From Aquilaria yunnanensis (lineage: Eukaryota; Streptophyta; Magnoliopsida; Malvales; Thymelaeaceae): DNA of 64,000 bases. The stretch lies in contig CM077597.1 in the NCBI GenBank assembly GCA_039654915.1, positions 77,316,001-77,380,000 on the forward strand, in the 5' to 3' direction. Shown here in pieces: positions 60,015 to 64,000 of the stretch (positions are counted from its first letter, which is position 1; each line of letters starts with the position of its first letter). The position numbers and the translations under genes are program-made. The notes below the pieces were generated by a model. That model made no database searches and was not told where the DNA came from. It saw only the letters and a program-made list of their open reading frames with translations.

Positions 60015-62189
60015 TTGCGCGAGGTTGTTGCCGGAGCTTTTCGCGCTTTCATAAACACCTTTCTTACCTCGGCTTGGTCTATGAACACCTCTGCATCTCC
60101 ATCCTTGGTGGCGAATGTGATAGTCAAGTACTTCGCATCAGGGCGAATATGTAGGTTCCCCATTGTCTGCCTTCCAAGGATGGCGTTGTACGAGGACGGG
60201 ATGTTCATGACGATGAATCTCGCCATTGTGGAGGCGTACAACTTAGCTGCTTCGTTCACCGAAGTCCCTTTCATCATCAGCGGGAGGTCGATCCATCCGA
60301 GGACGGGGAGTTCGGATGGTCCAACCCCAAAAGCGGGCGAGGTGACAGGCTTCAGTTCGCTGCTGGAGATGCCCAAGCTCGGCAGCAGGTGCGAGAATAG
60401 GACGTCAGCATTTGAGCCATCATCAAGCAACACTCTTTTGACGTACCAGTTCCCTATTCTCGCCATAATCAGCAGCGAATCGTCATGGGGGAAGACGACG
60501 GTGGAGCCATCTTCTTTGATGGACTTTGATACTCCATGACAGCAATTTCTCTGGCTTTCCGCTTTCTTTCCGAGGATGGGAGCCCCGTGGTGATGTTTGA
60601 GATAACCCCTGCTGGAGGTGGAGGGCGCTTTTTTGGACTTCTATTTCTCCGCCTGTCGGAGTCATAGTCCTCATCTTCGGCCTTTTCTTCCTCCATTTTT
60701 CTGTCTTTCGGGGATGGCATCCTCAAATATTTCCGAAGTTGGCCCAGTTTTATCAGCGACTCTATGTACTTCTTCAGCTGGAAACAGTCTTTGGTGTCAT
60801 GACCGTGGTCGCGATGAAACTGGCAGAACTTCTTTGCATTCTTCTTATTATCGGCGGTCATGGCCCTTGGTCGCCGAATCTGCGTCCCTTGCCTTTCCAG
60901 CGCCATGAGAATGTTGGTCCGTGAAGTGCTCAATGGTGTGAAACTTTGAGGTTTCCTTCCTCGCATCCTCCGAGGTCGTCCTGAGTATTCGGCAGGATGC
61001 CGAGCTTGTTGACTAGACTCTTCGGGGCGGTGGTGATCAGACTTCGGCCCAGCCATTCTTAGTTCTTCGGCGGTCATGTGCTGTTCTGCTCTTCAGTAAA
61101 ATTCTCCGAGGGTCTCCGGGGGGTCTTTTGAGAACTCGTAGAACAGCTGTGAGTCTCGCCGAAGGCCTCATGTCATGGCAAGAATGCGGATTTCGGGCCT
61201 GAAGTCTGGGACGCTCAGAGCTTCCCTGTTGAATCTTTCGACATAGTCTCGGATGGTTTCTCCATTCCTCTGCTCTATGTCGAACATCTGCACAGGCATC
61301 TTCGCCGTAGGTCTGCTCCCAATGAATTACTGTGTGAAGGCCGTGGACAACTCCTGGAACTCAGTGATGGTCCCTGAAGGCAATGAATTATACCACGCAG
61401 TTGCTGGCCCTGTGAGGGTGACTTCGAAGCACTTGCACATGGTAGCGTCGTCAGCACCGTGTATTATCATGCTGCGTCTGTACTTCGTCAAATGGGCCTG
61501 TGGATCAGTACGGCCATCATAAATCTCCAACCGAGGTACTCTGAAGTCACCTGGCATGGTTGCCTCAACAACGGCCGGAATAAATGGCGAGTCATCTTCG
61601 CAGCATGTTCCCGAGAGTCTGGCCCAGACGGGTTTTCTGGCCACTTGTTTCTCCACTCTGTCCAGCCGTGCTAGTATCCTCTCCATCAGCACTGTGGCGC
61701 TAGGGCCTTCTTCAGGGAATGGAGATGGCCGACGCCTCTTCGGGGGGCGAGTTCGGCGCTGAGGGGACAAGGACCTCGACTCAGGCGACGAACTGCTTCA
61801 CTGTGAGACTCTCGGTCACTTGGACCTGGTTTGTCCCACAGGCCGTTTCCCGAGGGCTATATCTTCTGTGGATGATTCTTCGCGAGGGTCTCCACTCGCC
61901 GAACTGCGATGTGTAGACTTGGGGCTTTTCTCCCGAAGGTGTGTCGGTGAGGGGGGTCTCTAGGCCTGTGCTTGCTGTGGCCACCTTCGGTCGATCTGCT
62001 GGGTCATTTCAGACACGACCGAACGCTGAAAGTCCCTCAAGAAGCTCATGGTGATTACCAGAAGGCGGTCTTCCTCAGGCGCAGAAGTCCCTGGGAGTGT
62101 TTGCTCAGCAGCCGGTTGTATCTCAGGCACGGATGAGGACTTCGGGAGCCTCTTGTCCTTAGAACACCGAGTCTCAACGACGGCGATCT
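60011..62189 (-). pseudogene. gag and protease of element F
   Basis: Pieces in order: N-terminus 62189-61960 stopping at the TAG shared with D; gag core 61770-61327 (SPQRRTRPPKRRR region and YDGRTDPQAHLTKY); zinc motif and tail 61077-60469 (CQFHRDHGHDTKDC); protease 60466-60011 (LLDDGSNADVLFSHLLP). Stops and frameshifts separate all of these. An extra A beside the PBS shifts the LTR-encoded start out of frame. Confidence 0.85.
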
Positions 62190-62198
62190 CAGAGCGGG

Positions 62199-62216
62199 TT
62201 CCCACAGACGGCGCCA
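62199..62216 (-). other. Primer-binding site of element F
   Basis: The same 18 bases as in D and E on the minus strand, separated from the LTR by three A bases instead of two. Confidence 0.85.
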
Positions 62217-62219
62217 AAA

Positions 62220-63098
62220 TGATGGCCAGGGGCCTCATCGTTTATAGTCATGGTGACTGGTGGAGAGACTTCTGGGAGGAAGAACGCCTGGTGGAATGGA
62301 TAGCCCGAAGGAGAGTGCCTGAAAGCTCAGAAACAAAGGGTTAGGAGGCCCCCGAAGTGTTTTTCCGGGGGGGGAGCCTCCGACGCCCAAGTCAGTGGTG
62401 GCTGAGAAAAGGCAGAGGAAATAGCACAAAGGGCTGAAGAGTCTCGCCTGGTCGTTTTCTCAGAGTGTGGGAGCAGTGTTTGGCCAACCAACCAGCCTCC
62501 TGCCAAGTATTAATTCCTGGTATTTAAAGGAGTGCCTAGCCCGTTCAGATCACGACACGTGTTCGGTCGGATGTTCCCTGAGTTTCTGGGCGTAGGAGAC
62601 AGATAACTGGTAGCAGGGCGTCCTGAGCCACGTGCTGAGATGGGCCATGATGTGATTCTGATGGCGTCCGTATGTCAGAGCACCTATTCAGGCGACTTTA
62701 TGACGTCCGTGAAAGGACGTGTCAGAGGCTTCCTTAAATGCTTCCATAAACGCTCCTGCCGTACTCCCAGGGTCCCTAGGTGAGGTCGTCCTCTAGTTCG
62801 GATAGAGCCTCTTCGGGAAACACGCCCTCAGTTCGGGGGTTCCCAGTTTCAGGGAGTTCCGCCTTCGGGGATATCATGTTCGGCTCGCTATTTCTGGTGC
62901 CGCTTTTCCGAAGGCGATATGTTCACAACCTTGGGGGGCGAGTAGTGTCCTCGGGGTTTCCTGGCGTGCTGGGCTCGGAGCTCTTCGGCTATCTCCCGAG
63001 GTGCCTGATCGCACCTTTTCTCGGGTAACGCCAGCTTCTTCTGGCCATCATTGTGGCAGGGAGTTCGGCCAGATAGTGGCGATAGCGTTTGGCTATCA
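62220..63098 (-). repeat. 5' LTR of element F
   Basis: An 879-bp LTR, TGATGGCC to GGCTATCA in + orientation. G-box at 62556-62561, TATTTAAA near 62521, and the U5 stem at about 62345-62386. Beyond it the sequence is antisense-gene exon 4 of G. Confidence 0.93.
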
Positions 63099-63277
63099 GG
63101 TTCCCTGATCTGGACCTTTCTTTCCTGGAGGCCCTAAATATTCCCGAGGGGCCTCGGTGGTCCTGGTCCAAAATTGAACATCTGAACCTGCCATCTTCAC
63201 TCCCTGCGCCGAAGATAGTAGAGAAAACGCGGGAGCTGGCGGTTCTCAGGATGCCGGGAATCCTTAGTTTTGTTTAG
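63099..63277 (+). pseudogene. Exon 4 end of the element G antisense gene, cut by element F
   Basis: In frame with RFPDLDLSFLEALNIPEG and then WSWSKIEHLNLP, ending at a TAG (63275-63277) after ILSFV. This is the conserved C-terminal motif after the coiled coil in the other copies. The coiled coil itself is on the lost side of F. Confidence 0.85.
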
Positions 63278-63645
63278 GGTCCTTTGCCTTTTGCTTCTTC
63301 TTTTTTGGTCTTCTTCTTTTGGCACTCCTTCTTTTTTGTGAGCAATTTCATTTTCAATGAAGAAAACTTGGCTAAGTCTCTTTGGTGAGGTCTCGAACTA
63401 GTTCGCTCCAAAGACTTCGGAAAAACTCGTCTGCGCTCAATATGATGACCTTTTTCGCGGAGTTCAGCCTTTTGAGGGCTTAAACTCAAGGATTTTTGCC
63501 AAGTCTTTTTGCGAGACTTCGGAAGATGATGCCTTCGCTTGTCTGGTCACCTTTGAGAAATTTGCGCCATTTATGCTTAAGGCAATTTTTTGTACTCAGA
63601 GAGAATTTTGCTAACTTGTGTAGTACAATTTTCTTTGCCGAAATC
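63278..63645. repeat. Spacer between antisense gene and pol of element G, single palindrome unit
   Basis: It holds one unit with the perfect palindrome CGAACTAGTTCG (about 63394-63405), whose centre differs from that of B and D although pairing of the arms is kept. The remainder is T-rich with no ORF. Confidence 0.6.
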
Positions 63646-64000
63646 CTAAGCATAGTATTTTTTCAAGGCGTCCGAATGCCAAGTATTTTTCAACTCTACT
63701 CCTTCGGAATCGCCGAGCTTATAGACCCATTTTCGTACTTCGGCCAGAACTAGGTAAGGGCCTTCCCAGTTCGCACGAAATACCCCGTGGGATGGCTTTC
63801 GTGGTGCAAATTCAGCCCTTCGGAGAACGAGGTCTCCTTCTTTTATTCCTTTTATCCTGGCATGCAGGTTTGCAGCCGCGGCCACTCTTTGCTAAAAAGC
63901 TTTTCTTCTCAGCTCGGCTATTTATCTGTGTTCATTGACGAGGTCTAGCTTGGTTCTTAGGCCAAGATCATTTCCTCTTTCATCAAACACTTGTACCCGC
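63646..64000 (-). pseudogene. Integrase C-terminus of element G, partial
   Basis: It ends KNTWHSDALKKYYA at 63646 and is open to about 63885. A TAG then replaces the CAG of FQQRVA. Upstream homology continues to the window edge. Confidence 0.85.

Larger units (their letters stand above)
58038..63098 (-). mobile_element. Element F: truncated Tat-clade retrotransposon, reverse orientation
   Basis: It retains the 5' LTR (right end), PBS, gag, protease, RT and the start of the RNase H/integrase linker. Integrase, antisense gene and 3' LTR are lost at the left breakpoint (58038). It is inserted in exon 4 of the antisense gene of G. The right flank begins GGTTC; the left copy of the duplication is gone. 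It is closest to element D in LTR and coding sequence. Confidence 0.9.
63099..64000 (-). mobile_element. Element G: part of a Tat-clade retrotransposon, reverse orientation, cut by the window edge
   Basis: Exon 4 of its antisense gene (+ strand), the spacer with one palindrome unit, and the C-terminal end of integrase (minus strand) are visible. Its exons 1-3 and 3' LTR should lie left of F but are missing, lost in the same rearrangement that truncated F. Confidence 0.85.

Noticed and set aside
59748..60539. 263-codon plus-strand ORF across element F protease and RT
   Set aside because: It lies opposite the protease/RT coding sequence of F, and the equivalent strand in D and C is broken up. 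It is a chance mirror of a biased codon pattern.
1..64000. tRNA, rRNA, microsatellite-rich centromere satellite or DNA transposon
   Set aside because: No cloverleaf-like gene, rRNA similarity, satellite monomer or terminal-inverted-repeat element was recognised by eye. A tRNAscan and RepeatMasker run would settle this.

Overview
The window looks like plant (angiosperm) repeat-rich DNA, most likely heterochromatin. I find no host gene, rRNA, tRNA or CRISPR array. Almost every base can be assigned to nested LTR retrotransposons. The dominant family is a Ty3/gypsy element whose pol carries two RNase H modules (the second with VDGAS / EYEAL / AHSDSQ / TEAD motifs) followed by integrase. That order marks the Tat (Ogre/Retand-like) clade. 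At least seven bodies or fragments of this family (called A-H here) lie in 64 kb, all with LTRs that begin TGATAGCC or a close variant and end in CATCA.

Layout, left to right. 1-4673: 3' end of element A (tandem array, antisense gene, 3' LTR). 4674-28447: the 3' part of a decayed Ty1/copia element. Element B (5436-24277) sits inside it. Element C (10913-22650, TSD GGTCC) sits inside B, and a solo LTR (13299-14271, TSD GAAGG) sits inside C. 28448-57692: an old element with long noncoding LTR-like ends and no coding capacity. It is split by element E (31777-41980, TSD AGGAA), and its right-hand end is split by a solo copia LTR (44688-57250, TSD GAAAT). That solo LTR is itself split by the youngest element, D, in reverse orientation (45829-56969, TSD AATTC; its two 868-bp LTRs differ at nine sites by eye). 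57693-58037: a truncated LTR (H) and a complex junction. 58038-63098: truncated reverse element F, inserted into the antisense gene of reverse element G, which runs off the right edge.

The most interesting feature is a spliced antisense gene (aORF) between pol and the 3' LTR of every Tat copy that is complete enough to judge. It has four exons with conserved GT-AG introns, identical phases, a constant 260-nt exon 3, and its own TATA box. Its product combines an N-terminal domain like the 'putative gypsy-type transposon' family, a basic nuclear-localisation-like linker, and a long coiled coil with a conserved C-terminal motif. It is fully open in D (708 aa) and A (733 aa), although the sense gag-pol frames of D are broken. 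It is transcribed convergently with the LTR promoter. Between the two transcription units lies a tandem repeat centred on a palindrome like CGAACATGTTCG, with copy number varying between elements.

Boundaries supported by target-site duplications are firm. Boundaries of the old noncoding element and of the F/H junction are approximate. Family names come from motif recognition, since no database search was possible.
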